From JAENVU01 sp963765075 (GTDB lineage: Bacteria > Actinomycetota > Acidimicrobiia > IMCC26256 > JAENVU01), in NCBI GenBank assembly GCA_963765075.1, contig CAVXVA010000003.1, positions 496,001-560,000 of the forward strand: DNA of 64,000 nucleotides, given 5' to 3'. Within the stretch, counting starts at the first letter, position 1; each line of letters begins with the position of its first letter. Positions 26,669 to 35,847 of the stretch are shown one piece after another. The notes under the pieces were generated by a model. It worked only from the letters and a program-made list of their open reading frames with translations. It searched no databases and was not told the DNA's origin. A program made the position numbers and the translations under genes.

Positions 26669-26887
26669 TCACGACTCGTCGATGAGCGCGATCAGGTCGC
26701 CTTCCTGCACGACCTGCTCGGGCACGACATGCAGCTCCCGCACCACACCCGGCACCTCGGTGACGACGGGGATCTCCATCTTCATGGATTCGAGGATGCA
26801 GATCTCGTCGCCCTCGGCGACCATTTGTCCCTCTTCGACCACGACTTGCCAGACGTTCGCGGTGATCTCCGCGCGGATTTCAGCCAT
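26669..26887 (-). CDS. Stand-alone biotin/lipoyl carrier protein, TB7.3-like
   Basis: A 72-residue single biotinyl domain with the biotinylation motif ESMKME and the flanking hairpin repeats (GDEICILESMKMEIPVVTE region and GVVRELHVVPEQVVQEGDLI). Length and sequence resemble the 71-residue biotinylated protein TB7.3 of Mycobacterium. It should carry carboxyl groups for an acyl-CoA carboxylase, possibly with the beta chain encoded at 36545-38155; no biotin carboxylase gene is in the window. The promoter is a TAGGGT box seven bases before the ATG, so leaderless. Confidence 0.88.
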   Translation of the reverse strand: MAEIRAEITANVWQVVVEEGQMVAEGDEICILESMKMEIPVVTEVPGVVRELHVVPEQVVQEGDLIALIDES

Positions 26888-26894
26888 GCCGCGC

Positions 26895-26900
26895 ACCCTA
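26895..26900 (-). promoter_or_regulatory. -10 box for leaderless biotin carrier gene
   Basis: TAGGGT on the minus strand, seven bases upstream of ATG 26887, with no ribosome binding site between. Confidence 0.5.
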
Positions 26901-26923
26901 ATCGTTGCGGATCCACGGCCCGA

Positions 26924-27946
26924 TCACCGACGACTCGCCAACCGGGAGCGCAACGTCGGCGCCATCCCGACGAATGGATGCCCGGCCATCGCCTCCAACT
27001 CGCCGTTGCGTTCCCAGTTGGCCACTTCGAGGAGGAGCCGCACCGAGTGCAGGTCTTGAAACCACTTGAACGCCGACCCATCGATCGGACGATCGCGGAC
27101 GTGCGAGTACCGGCGACGAAAGCGTCGGGCCACCCGACCCGCCAGGAACGAGATGGTGGCCTGGAGCCACGGCGGAGCCTGGAGCGGCGGAACCTCGATC
27201 AACAACGACGTGAACGCCACATCGAACGCGGCCGGCGCGACCTGCGCGGCGGTCCAGTCGATCACCGTCAACGTGTTGCCGTCGGCCAAGACATTGAACG
27301 GATGCAGGTCTCCATGGCAGATGACGACATCCGGGTCGCCCGGGATCGTCGCGCGGAGGCGCTCGAGTGTCGCGGTTTCGTCACGGGCGTCCAGTGCGCG
27401 GGCCGTCTCGGCCAGGTGATCGAGGACGGCGCCCACCCCGCATGGGCGGTCATGCAGTCCCTCGAATGCCGTGAGGAGCGGCTGCGGGTCGAGCCCATGA
27501 AGGCTCGCCATGACCCGCGCCAGATCGTCGGGTAAACGCCGGGCCACCGAAGGGAGGCGCATGATGGCCGACACACCGTCGAGCCCCGCGAGCAGGGGCG
27601 CGCCGTCGGCGTGGTCCATCACACACCAGGGACGATCACGGTCATCCACCTCGAGTCCGCCCCAGGCGCGCACGGCCGGGGTCGAGAATCCCTGGCCCGC
27701 GGTCGCGCGCTGCGCCGCGATCTCCCACCGGGCCGGCGCCCGATCCGGAGCGATGCGAATCACGAGGTGATCGGGCCAACCGGCCGGCACCTCCGCGAGT
27801 ACGACCGACCACAGCTCGGCCCAGAATCCACCATTCAGTCGCTCGGGTGGTGCGACCAGGTCGAACAGCACTCCCGGGTGATCGCGGCGCAACGTCTCCA
27901 GCACCGCCGATACTGGATGGTTGACCTCACCACCGTGCTCCGTCAT
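26924..27946 (-). CDS. Aminoglycoside phosphotransferase (APH/choline kinase)-family protein
   Basis: A 340-residue kinase-fold protein with the Brenner catalytic motif VICHGDLHPFNVL and the metal-binding Asp in VIDWTAAQVAP. The N-lobe (LNGGFWAELWSV) is diverged and the C-terminal 100 residues contain a basic helical extension. Such proteins phosphorylate sugars, choline or other small alcohols; drug resistance cannot be assumed. It diverges from a MerR-type gene with only ten bases between the starts, so the two share a control region. Confidence 0.8.
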   Translation of the reverse strand: MTEHGGEVNHPVSAVLETLRRDHPGVLFDLVAPPERLNGGFWAELWSVVLAEVPAGWPDHLVIRIAPDRAPARWEIAAQRATAGQGFSTPAVRAWGGLEVDDRDRPWCVMDHADGAPLLAGLDGVSAIMRLPSVARRLPDDLARVMASLHGLDPQPLLTAFEGLHDRPCGVGAVLDHLAETARALDARDETATLERLRATIPGDPDVVICHGDLHPFNVLADGNTLTVIDWTAAQVAPAAFDVAFTSLLIEVPPLQAPPWLQATISFLAGRVARRFRRRYSHVRDRPIDGSAFKWFQDLHSVRLLLEVANWERNGELEAMAGHPFVGMAPTLRSRLASRR

Positions 27947-27966
27947 ACTCACAGATATGACTGTAA
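27944..27966. promoter_or_regulatory. Shared divergent promoter with dyad at the MerR/APH starts
   Basis: CATACT (27944-27949) sits seven bases before the MerR ATG, giving a leaderless start. An imperfect dyad of 18 bases (27949-27966, consensus TnACAGnnATnnCTGTnA) covers the MerR start codon and the gap to the divergent kinase gene. Likely autoregulatory site. The stretch is AT-rich against its surroundings. Confidence 0.55.
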
Positions 27967-28766
27967 CGGTAAATAGTGGCAATGTCGAGACCCATCGGGG
28001 CTCCGAGACGGGGGTCACGCCCTGGACGATCGATCAGCTGGCTGCGACCTCGGGGGTTCCGTCGCGCACGATCAGGGAGTACCAGACGATCGGGATCCTG
28101 ATGGCACCGGTACGTATCGGAAGGCGGGGCATGTACTCCGCCGAGCACCTCCAGCGCCTCGCGCTGATCACCCGGCTCCAAGGCCGCGGATACTCATTGG
28201 CAGGGATCAAGGACCTGCTCACGGCGTGGAGCAACGGTGCGAGCCTCGCCGCGGTGCTCGACGGCATCGACCCTATGGCGCCGTTCAGCGGACTCGCCTT
28301 CGACGAGGTGCCGACCGAGGTCGACCCCGTCGAGCTCGCCACCGCCCTGGCCGGCGATCACGTCGACGCCGCGCTTGCCGCCGGTCTGATCCAATGCTGC
28401 GAAGGTCGGTTGTTCGCGCGCTCGCCTGCGCTCCTCGCACTCGTGGTCGATGCCACCAGTCATGGCGTCGACACCACCGCCGCGTTGGCCCTCGTCGCGA
28501 CGCTCCGCGCCGCGGCCCGCGCGCAGGCTCGTGGCGTTGCCGATCTTCTGCTCGCCGAACTCATCGATTCCGGCGCGGGCACCGCCACGGTGGACCTCGC
28601 TCGCCGGTCTCGGTTCCGCCTCGCGCAAGCAGCCGGCTCGCTCCTCATCGATGAGCTCTCCACCGCACTCGAGCAGGACGAGAACCCCGCGCACACCGAT
28701 GCGATAGCCACATTGATCCAACAGGTTCGGGTTGGTGCCGTCCACGACCACCAGGAGCGGTCATGA
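27957..28766 (+). CDS. MerR-family transcriptional regulator
   Basis: A 269-residue regulator with a MerR winged helix near the N-terminus (about 22-85: TIDQLAATSGVPSRTIREYQ, then the wing YSAEHLQRLALITRLQ) and a long helical C-terminal region without conserved cysteines, so probably not a metal sensor. It overlaps the downstream methyltransferase gene by four bases and is divergent from a phosphotransferase gene ten bases away. Both could be its targets. The signal is unknown. Confidence 0.82.
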   Translation: MTVTVNSGNVETHRGSETGVTPWTIDQLAATSGVPSRTIREYQTIGILMAPVRIGRRGMYSAEHLQRLALITRLQGRGYSLAGIKDLLTAWSNGASLAAVLDGIDPMAPFSGLAFDEVPTEVDPVELATALAGDHVDAALAAGLIQCCEGRLFARSPALLALVVDATSHGVDTTAALALVATLRAAARAQARGVADLLLAELIDSGAGTATVDLARRSRFRLAQAAGSLLIDELSTALEQDENPAHTDAIATLIQQVRVGAVHDHQERS

Positions 28767-29590
28767 ACGAGGATCAGCACCAGCGGTGGAACGGTGACGA
28801 GGCGGCGCACTGGGTCGACCATGCCGATCAGTACGACGGACAGTTGCTCCCTTTCCTCAGGGCGCTGCGCGACGCGCTCCCCGCGTCGGGCTCGGACTCC
28901 GTCCTCGACGTCGGGTGCGGGTGCGGTGCATTGAGCCTGGACTTCGCCGCCGACGCCGGAGCCGTCACTGGGCTCGACATCTCCGCGCCGTTGCTCTCGG
29001 TCGCCGCCGCCCGGGCCGATTCCGCCGGGGTCGCCAACGCGACGTTCGTGCCCGGCGACGCCCAGGCGATGTCGTTCGGGCCCGAGTTCGACATCGTGAC
29101 CAGCCGATTCGGCGTGATGTTCTTCGACGACCCCGGCCGTGCCTTCACCAACCTGCGATCCGCGCTCCGGTCAGGTGGTCGACTCGGGTTCGCATGTTGG
29201 CAGGGACTCGGCGAACAAACATGGCTCCTCGACGCCGCAGTCGCCGCCGGACCGTTCCTGCCCCCTGCAGATCCGGGACCCAGTGGGCCGGGGATGTTCG
29301 CGCTCGCCGAACCTGACACCGTTCGGGCCTTGCTCGACCACGCGGGGTTCACCAACGTCGAGATCGCATCGTTCCGCACCCCGATAATGGTCGGCGGGCC
29401 CGGCACGGTCGACGATGCCATCGCCTTCTTCGCCGGCGGCGGCATCGCTCGCCAGATGCTCGACGCGGCGGATCCCGCGTCCCGAAGTTCGGCGATCGCA
29501 GCCGTTCGTTGCCTGTTTGCCGACCGTCACGACGGAACCGGCGTCACGTTCGACGCGGCGGCATGGATCGTCACCGCGGATGCCGGTTGA
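28763..29590 (+). CDS. Class I SAM-dependent methyltransferase
   Basis: A 275-residue methyltransferase of the ubiE/COQ5-like group. The SAM-binding glycine loop VLDVGCGCGALSLD, the acidic end of strand 2 (VTGLDISAPLL) and motif IV in DIVTSRFGVMFFDDP are clear. The substrate cannot be predicted. It is translationally coupled to the MerR regulator (ATGA). Confidence 0.86.
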   Translation: MNEDQHQRWNGDEAAHWVDHADQYDGQLLPFLRALRDALPASGSDSVLDVGCGCGALSLDFAADAGAVTGLDISAPLLSVAAARADSAGVANATFVPGDAQAMSFGPEFDIVTSRFGVMFFDDPGRAFTNLRSALRSGGRLGFACWQGLGEQTWLLDAAVAAGPFLPPADPGPSGPGMFALAEPDTVRALLDHAGFTNVEIASFRTPIMVGGPGTVDDAIAFFAGGGIARQMLDAADPASRSSAIAAVRCLFADRHDGTGVTFDAAAWIVTADAG

Positions 29591-29651
29591 AGCCGCCGAG
29601 AGTTTCGATCATCGTGATATTCGCGGCCGTCGTCGACGACGGCTTCGCCCC

Positions 29652-29657
29652 TACCCT
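29652..29657 (+). promoter_or_regulatory. -10 box for leaderless DoxX-like gene
   Basis: TACCCT, six bases, then ATG 29664. Confidence 0.5.
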
Positions 29658-29663
29658 GGCGAG

Positions 29664-30602
29664 ATGAGCACTGGATCGTTCCTGGACACCACCCGTACCA
29701 AGCTCGACCCGCTTCGGCTCGCGGGGCCCCGATGGGCTGGGTTCGCGGCGCGCATCATCGCCGGGATGCTGTGGCTCTCGAACATTGACTGGAAGCGACC
29801 ACCCGACTTCGGACGCCCCAACCGGGGGCTCTGGGTCTTCACCAACCACGGCATCGAGAACGCCGTCTTCGGGCCGTTCAAGTGGTTCCTCGAAGAGATC
29901 GTGGTCCCCAACTTCAAAGTGTTCGGTTGGATCACCCTTGCCGCGGAAGTGGCCCTCGCCGCGTTGTTGCTGGCCGGACTGTGGACCCGATTCGCGGGGC
30001 TCCTCGGCGTCGGCATGTCGATCTCGATCACGCTGTCGGTGCTCAATACTCCCGGCGAGTACAACTGGGCCTACTACCTGATGATCGCGACCCACCTCGC
30101 CATCATCGGACTCGGCGCCGGACCCTGGTCGGTCGACTCGCTGATCCTCAAGATTCGGGGCGGGGATCGCGACCAGGTTCGCCGATCGGTCAACGCCGGC
30201 CGCATCGGTCTCGGCGTGCTTCTCGGCTTCGTCGGCGGCTACATCGCGTACAAGACCCGAGACCGCAGCTTCTCGCTCAGCGTGAGCGGCACGAAGTACT
30301 TCGCATCCATCAGCACGGGCAATCAGGCACTGCGGGGAACCGTCCTCCTGGGGCTCACGCTGGTCGCCGTCGGCATCGCCGTCGCCGCACTGGCCGGGAC
30401 CCGTGCCGCCAAGCCGCTCGGCATCGCGCTCGTAGTTGCCGCGGTGCTGTGTACCGCGAGCTACGGCACGAAGCTCAACGTGTTCGGCGGCGGGGGATCA
30501 ACTTCGGCCATCATGCTCGTCCCCGCAGCGTTCCTCATCGTCTCGGCGCGCGCCGCTCGGCTCGAAGCACTCGCAAGCACCAACGCCGCCGCGGGTGCCT
30601 GA
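29664..30602 (+). CDS. DoxX-like polytopic membrane protein
   Basis: A 312-residue membrane protein with about seven hydrophobic segments. The N-terminal 170 residues (RIIAGMLWLSN, WITLAAEVALAALLLAGLWTRFAG, a four-helix layout) resemble the DoxX/DoxD fold; the C-terminal half has three or four more helices and a weakly polar loop (DRSFSLSVSGTKYF). Function is unknown; DoxX relatives work in thiosulfate oxidation or redox complexes. It stands alone with its own promoter, and converges on the phnE gene 12 bases away. Confidence 0.65.
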   Translation: MSTGSFLDTTRTKLDPLRLAGPRWAGFAARIIAGMLWLSNIDWKRPPDFGRPNRGLWVFTNHGIENAVFGPFKWFLEEIVVPNFKVFGWITLAAEVALAALLLAGLWTRFAGLLGVGMSISITLSVLNTPGEYNWAYYLMIATHLAIIGLGAGPWSVDSLILKIRGGDRDQVRRSVNAGRIGLGVLLGFVGGYIAYKTRDRSFSLSVSGTKYFASISTGNQALRGTVLLGLTLVAVGIAVAALAGTRAAKPLGIALVVAAVLCTASYGTKLNVFGGGGSTSAIMLVPAAFLIVSARAARLEALASTNAAAGA

Positions 30603-30614
30603 GCGCGCGCACCG

Positions 30615-32269
30615 TTAGGACCACATCCGCCGGAGCCAAGCGCTCGCGAGTTCGGCGAACATGGTGATCACGGCCAGCGCAATCAGACTGCCGGCCAATG
30701 CGTGATAGTCGAACGCGGCGAGTTGTTGGTTGATCACGTACCCGAGCCCACCCGCGGCCACCACGCCGACGACGACGGTCTCACGCGTCGCCACCTCCCA
30801 CCGGTAGAGGCTCAACGCGACGAAGCTCGGCGCAACACGCGGTATCCGGTCGTAGAGATACATCTGCACCCGGCCCGCGCCCGTCGCCTGCAACATCCGA
30901 CCCGGTTCCCCATCGAGGTTTTCAACGGTCTCGGCCAGGAGCCGTCCGAGGACTCCGAGCGTGTAGATCGCGAGGGCCAATGCGCCGGGCACGACTCCCG
31001 GCAAGAAGATGAACAACAGGACGAACGCCCAGATCGCGGGCGGCACCGCGCGCGCCAGGGTGAGCCCGACTCGAACGATCCAGGCCGCCACGGGCCGGAC
31101 GCCGCGACCGCCCGCGCCGCGATGAACGCGACCACCACGGCGCAGGCGGTGGCGAGCGCCGCCGCCATGATCGACATGGCCAAGGTTTCGAGCGCCAATT
31201 CCACGACGCGCCCGACGCCGTCGCGACTGAGCGGAGGCCAGAGTTCGGACACGAGTTTCCCGGCCACGGTACGAGCGCGCGGGGACCAGAGCGTCGACGG
31301 GTCGAGCCCGAGGTGCATCCAGGCGCCGGGAACGCCGACGACCACAGCACCCAGCACCAAGGCGTTCGCCGGGCGGGACCGCCACGACCGCGGGGCCTTG
31401 CCATCTCGGCGAACCGGGCGGCGTTGGCCGCGCCGAACGCGAGCGCTCAGCAACTCACTGATGCCGCAGAGCCCGATCAGGGCGAAGAGCAACGTCCAGA
31501 TCTCGTCGTAGCGCAAGCTCTGGAACGAGAGTTTCAACTGGAACCCGAGCCCGGCGGCACCAATGACGCCGAGCACTGCCGCCGATCGGATCGAGCACTC
31601 GAACCGATAGAAGGCGTACGCGATCAGATTGCCCAACGCGACCGGAAGGATCGCGAAGGCCAACACCTGCACTCGACCGGCGCCCATCACGCGGAGTTGC
31701 TCCGCGCCCGCAGTTGGCACATCATCGATCATCTGCGCGAACACGCGGGCAGTGACCGCGCCGAACGGGATCCCGATCGCGAGCACCGCGACCCACGGGT
31801 CGATCCCGAGGATCCGGACCAGCAGGAGTGCATAGACCGCCTCATGCACCGATCGCACCGGCACCAGCACCCCGCGAAACAGTCGCTGCCACCAACGGGT
31901 GCCGCGTCGAGCAACGCAGGTCCAGGCGTCGGACGCGAGGACGCCACCGAGGAGGCCGAGCAGGAGCGCGAGGACCGTACCCAGCACCGCGTAAGCGAGC
32001 GTGACCAACGCGGCGTCGAATGTGAGCCGAAGGAACTCGGCATCGAGGCGCGGCGAGGTTGCGGCGGAGAAGAACTCACCGAACTGGGACCACCCGTTCG
32101 GGTTGAGGATTGGCGACCGACCGACTTCCGCGGTCCACAACGCCCAGGCGACCGCGACCACGACCGCGACCGCTCCCGGCCAGCGGCGCCGACCGCGACG
32201 TTTCCGGGGTAACGCGCTCGGACCGGGCCCGACCGGGATCTCGACCCGGTCGTCGATCAGCGTCGTCAC
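30615..32269 (-). pseudogene. phnE: Fused double PhnE permease, frameshifted
   Basis: A permease of the phosphonate/phosphite ABC family in which two complete PhnE-like membrane domains are fused in one chain of about 551 residues. The first half contains the EAA-like loop TAGAEQLRVMGAGRVQVLAFAILP and GVIGAAGLGFQL; the second repeats it as MLQATGAGRVQMYLYDRIPR and GVVAAGGLGYVINQQL. One base is missing at about 31097-31104 between the halves (after FIAARAVAA). Both flanks are conserved, so the gene is probably whole in the organism. The start overlaps the phnC stop by four bases. Confidence 0.85.
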
Positions 32270-33018
32270 CGAGGAGTGGACTCTTGCTCGAAGCGGTAGA
32301 GCTCGACCAGGACCGCTTCGGGCACGCGGTCGGGTGCCGCGTCGATCATCACCCGCCCATCACGGAACCCGACGACCCGGTCGCAGTGTTCCAACGCGAG
32401 CCCGACGTCGTGCAGCGACACCAGGACACCGGCACCGGTGATCGCGACCTCACGCAGCACCGTCAGCACCTCCGTGCTCCAGCGCGGGTCGACGGCCGAT
32501 GTCGGTTCGTCCGCGACGACCAACCGCGGCGAGCCCACCAGAACGCGCGCCAAGGCGACCCGTTGCTGCTCACCCCCCGAAAGCGAGTCCATGCGCGCGT
32601 CGATCAGGTCGTCGATGCCGACGCGCGCGAGCGCGACCCGGACGTCGGCCACGTCATTCGGCCGAATCAACGAACCGAGCGACCGCGCGACGCTCCATTG
32701 CGCCAACCGACCCGCGTTGACGGCGTGGACAACCCGCAACGACCCGGGGATGGCCGGCTGTTGCGGGACGAACCCGACGAAACCCGCGACGGCGCGCCGG
32801 GCTCGCCCCGAGGCGCGAGCCAGATCCACGCCCAAGGTCTCGACGGCTCCCGTGCCCGCCGCGAGTAGTCCCACCGCGAGCGCGAGTGCCGTCGATTTCC
32901 CCGCACCGGATGACCCGACCACGCCGACCACCTCTCCCGGCGCGACCCCGAACGTCACGTCGTTCAGAACCGGCGTGGTGTCGTAGCCGAATGAAACGTG
33001 CTCGTAGCGCAGCATCAC
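32266..33018 (-). CDS. phnC: Phosphonate/phosphite-type ABC transporter ATPase
   Basis: A 250-residue ABC ATPase with Walker A GSSGAGKST, Q-loop FVPQQPAIPGS, signature LSGGEQQRVALA and Walker B LVVADEPTSAVD. It lies between phnD (34 bases upstream) and phnE (ATGA overlap) in a phnD-C-E order. The start may equally be ATG 33015. No C-P lyase or phosphite dehydrogenase gene is nearby, so the ligand could be a phosphonate, phosphite or a related oxyanion. Confidence 0.9.
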   Translation of the reverse strand: MMLRYEHVSFGYDTTPVLNDVTFGVAPGEVVGVVGSSGAGKSTALALAVGLLAAGTGAVETLGVDLARASGRARRAVAGFVGFVPQQPAIPGSLRVVHAVNAGRLAQWSVARSLGSLIRPNDVADVRVALARVGIDDLIDARMDSLSGGEQQRVALARVLVGSPRLVVADEPTSAVDPRWSTEVLTVLREVAITGAGVLVSLHDVGLALEHCDRVVGFRDGRVMIDAAPDRVPEAVLVELYRFEQESTPR

Positions 33019-33052
33019 GTTTCGCGATCTCCTGGCGGCTCGGTTCGCTGGC

Positions 33053-34021
33053 TCAGCCGACGATCAGTCCCAGTTTGCGACCGATCGACTCGATCTTGTC
33101 GTAGTTCGAAGCCTTGGTCGGGATGAAGCTCGTCGCCGAGAAGAGATCCAGGATCTCCTTGTGTCCGGGCACGCTGGCGTCGAGATCGAGAATCGCCTTG
33201 CGCAAGGCGGCCTCGAATCCCGCGCCGTACTTCTTGTCGAGACCCGGGCGCGCCAGCCAGTGATAGTCGTAGTAGGTCGGGGTGCGGAAGACCTCCGTGA
33301 CCTTGCTGGTGTCGACGGTCTTCGCCGCCACGGCTGCGTCCCAGACCGCCGAGTTCAGTGCACCCACTTCGAAGGAGCCGGCCTCGACCGCCTTGATCGT
33401 GGCGTCGTGACTGCCCGAGAAGCCGGGGGCACCCTTGAGGTCTCCGACCTCGACGCCGGCCTGGTCGAGGAAGTACTGGGGCATCAATCGACCCGACGTC
33501 GAGGACTCGCTGCCGAACGTGATCGAGTGATTCTTCACCGCGTCGAGTCCTTTGACCGAGGTGATCGGCGCAATTCCCGCTCCGCTCCCCGCGATGAACA
33601 CGCTCGTGAACTTCTCGTCGATGTTCCGCTGGGCCACGAGTTCGGAACCGGGCGTCTGCAAGTGAGCTTGCACTCCGGTCAGCCCGCCGAACCACACCAG
33701 ATCCAGATCGCCGAGTTGGAAGGACGACACCGAGGCCGCATAGTCGGTGACGGGCACGTACTCGACGGGCACCTTCAGTTGATCGCCGAGGTAGGTCGCC
33801 ATCAGCCCGTACAGACGAGTGAGTTTCGCCGGGTCCTGGTCCGGAATCGCGCTGATGCGCAAGGTCTCCGGTTTGAATCCTTCGACTGCCGCGGGCTTGG
33901 TCGGCGTCGACTTCGGGGTTGCCGATCCCGACGACGAGCCACAGGCAGCTGCAATCATCGCCAGTGCCGCGGCCAGTACGCCGAATCGGGCGCGCCGCGT
34001 CGTTCCCCACTTCGTGGTCAC
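33053..34021 (-). CDS. phnD: Phosphonate/phosphite-type substrate-binding lipoprotein
   Basis: A 322-residue PhnD-family periplasmic-type binding protein. The N-terminal signal (FGVLAAALAMIAAAC) ends in a lipobox cysteine followed by a GSSSG/Thr-Pro linker, so it is a membrane-anchored lipoprotein. The mature part has LRISAIPDQDPAKL, DLVWFGGLTGVQA and FGSESSTSGRLMP, all typical of the family. I chose GTG 34021, which has GGAGG five bases upstream; the open frame extends further but without signal-peptide sense. Head of the phnDCE operon. Confidence 0.92.
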   Translation of the reverse strand: MTTKWGTTRRARFGVLAAALAMIAAACGSSSGSATPKSTPTKPAAVEGFKPETLRISAIPDQDPAKLTRLYGLMATYLGDQLKVPVEYVPVTDYAASVSSFQLGDLDLVWFGGLTGVQAHLQTPGSELVAQRNIDEKFTSVFIAGSGAGIAPITSVKGLDAVKNHSITFGSESSTSGRLMPQYFLDQAGVEVGDLKGAPGFSGSHDATIKAVEAGSFEVGALNSAVWDAAVAAKTVDTSKVTEVFRTPTYYDYHWLARPGLDKKYGAGFEAALRKAILDLDASVPGHKEILDLFSATSFIPTKASNYDKIESIGRKLGLIVG

Positions 34022-34150
34022 CAGTGCCTCCCTCGTCGTCGCCCCGTGCGACGTGGCTGCACCGTAGGTGACGACTGACATCGGCTCGTCGCCGGTGCCG
34101 GATCGTTTCGCGTTCTGTAACACCCGACAATTCGCGAGTCGACCCTTCGG

Positions 34151-34156
34151 TAACGT
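34151..34156 (+). promoter_or_regulatory. -10 box for leaderless methyltransferase gene
   Basis: TAACGT, seven bases, then ATG 34164. It lies within the 142-base divergent gap to phnD. Confidence 0.5.
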
Positions 34157-34163
34157 CGCCGCC

Positions 34164-34952
34164 ATGAACGGGGCCGAGCACTACGACCGCTATGTCGTGC
34201 CGTTCACGATCCCCTACACCGAAGCGACCGTGAGCGCGCTCCCTCCCGACGCCCGGCAGGTCCTCGACCACGGCGCGGGAACCGGCAGCGTGACCCGAGC
34301 GGTGCTTCGCCGATCACCCGCGAGCACCGTCACCGCCCTCGATCCGAGCATCGACATGATGAACCGCCTCATCGGCTCCCTGTCCGCCACCGACCGGCCG
34401 CGCGTCCAGCCGGTGACCGGCACCGTCGACGACCTGCCGGAGACGGCGGTCTTCGACGTCGTGACGAGCCAACTCGCCCTCGCGTTCTGCCCCGACATCG
34501 ACCGGGAACTCGCCGCATTGCGCAAGCGGACCCAATCCGGCGGCACCTTGCTGGTTGCCAGTCTCGGCCCGCCCGAGGACCTCGGCGCGTTCACTCACTT
34601 CTGGGAGGCGGCTCGGGCCGTCGTTCCCGAGTTGTCCCCCGCCGTCGAGTACCGGCACTTCAGCACTGCCGACCCGGAGGAACTCAGTGACCGACTTCAC
34701 GCCGCCGGGTGGACCGTGACCGCAATCCGTCGGATTACGTCGTGGCGCACACTCGACGCCGACGAATGGTGGGACTGGGTGAGCTCTGCACTGCCGCTGC
34801 GTCGCGGCGACGGCGAGTACATGACGGTCGATGCCGAAACCCGCACTCAGATCCGCGCCGCCTTCGACCAACGGTTCCGAGACCTCGCCGACGGTGCACC
34901 AACCGTGACCCTCCCGATGCACGGTTCCCTCGTTGTCGCCCGCAACGACTGA
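34164..34952 (+). CDS. Class I SAM-dependent methyltransferase
   Basis: A 262-residue methyltransferase with the glycine loop VLDHGAGTGSVTRAV, acidic residue in VTALDPSIDMM and motif IV in FDVVTSQLALAFCPD. The C-terminal half has a WWDWVSSA stretch seen in small-molecule methyltransferases. Substrate unknown. Monocistronic, with a leaderless-type promoter, and convergent with the radical SAM gene 61 bases downstream. Confidence 0.84.
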   Translation: MNGAEHYDRYVVPFTIPYTEATVSALPPDARQVLDHGAGTGSVTRAVLRRSPASTVTALDPSIDMMNRLIGSLSATDRPRVQPVTGTVDDLPETAVFDVVTSQLALAFCPDIDRELAALRKRTQSGGTLLVASLGPPEDLGAFTHFWEAARAVVPELSPAVEYRHFSTADPEELSDRLHAAGWTVTAIRRITSWRTLDADEWWDWVSSALPLRRGDGEYMTVDAETRTQIRAAFDQRFRDLADGAPTVTLPMHGSLVVARND

Positions 34953-35013
34953 CCCTCGCTTCTCACTTGTCCATCCTCCGGAGCGGCCCGACCGGGCCGC
35001 ATCGACATCACGC

Positions 35014-35847
35014 TCAGCGGATGCCGATCTTGGCGTCGTCGCCCGGCGGTCGGCCTTCGACCAAACGCAGGAGCAGGTTGGCCGGACGAGCGAGCGGCGA
35101 GGTCGTGCGCGAGATCATCAGGTCGGTATCGAGGATGTCGTCGCGTACGGTCGGGCCGAAAGGGCTCCAGAACGCGCCATCGACCGTGATGCACAGCTCG
35201 GCCGGGATCTCCTCAGGGAGGAAGACCTGGCCCAGATCGGCATCGGCCGCTCGACCCCGACGAACGATCGGTCGAACGATGTGGTCCGCGTCGGGAACGC
35301 CCAGGTCGCGGTGCAATGCGCACAGTCGGGCGTGGTCCTCGTCGCTGAGCCGTCCGGGTTCTCCCGTGGTGGCGATGCGCACGGTGATACCGAGTTCGCG
35401 AAGACGAGGGATCGCGTCGACGACCTTGGCAAAGTTGTCCGGCCCCCTCATCTCGTCGTTGACGTCCGGATCGGGAGAGTCGAGCGAGATCTGGAGCGCC
35501 ACCGGCGCGTCGGCAAGAGGTGCGAGTTCCCGGAGCCGCAGCTCGTTGAACAGCGTTCCGTTGGTGAGCACCAGCGTCGGCAGATGCTCACTGACCCGGG
35601 CCAGCGTGTCGGGGAGGTGGCGGAGCAGGAACGGCTCGCCCCCGGTAATGCCGACATCGGTGTACCCGAGCTCGGCAGCCTCGCGCGCGACGCGCACCAT
35701 GTCGCCGGGCTCCATGGCCCGCTTCGCGGCTCCCGGCGCCGACTCGGTCAGGCAGTAAGCGCACGCCAAGTTGCAGTGATAGTTCGCGTACATCCAAACG
35801 CGGCCCGGCATCGTGCCCTCGGCGATCGCATCGGCGACACCGGTCAC
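35014..35847 (-). CDS. Radical SAM protein
   Basis: A 277-residue radical SAM enzyme with the iron-sulfur motif CNLACAYC (CxxxCxxC, about residues 25-32), the GGEP motif (ITGGEPFLLR) and LQISLDSPD for SAM binding. The region after the barrel is short and has no CxxC clusters, so it lacks a SPASM/twitch domain. It overlaps an AhpD-like gene upstream by four bases. No obvious peptide precursor is adjacent. The reaction is unknown; it could modify a small molecule or protein. Confidence 0.88.
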   Translation of the reverse strand: MTGVADAIAEGTMPGRVWMYANYHCNLACAYCLTESAPGAAKRAMEPGDMVRVAREAAELGYTDVGITGGEPFLLRHLPDTLARVSEHLPTLVLTNGTLFNELRLRELAPLADAPVALQISLDSPDPDVNDEMRGPDNFAKVVDAIPRLRELGITVRIATTGEPGRLSDEDHARLCALHRDLGVPDADHIVRPIVRRGRAADADLGQVFLPEEIPAELCITVDGAFWSPFGPTVRDDILDTDLMISRTTSPLARPANLLLRLVEGRPPGDDAKIGIR

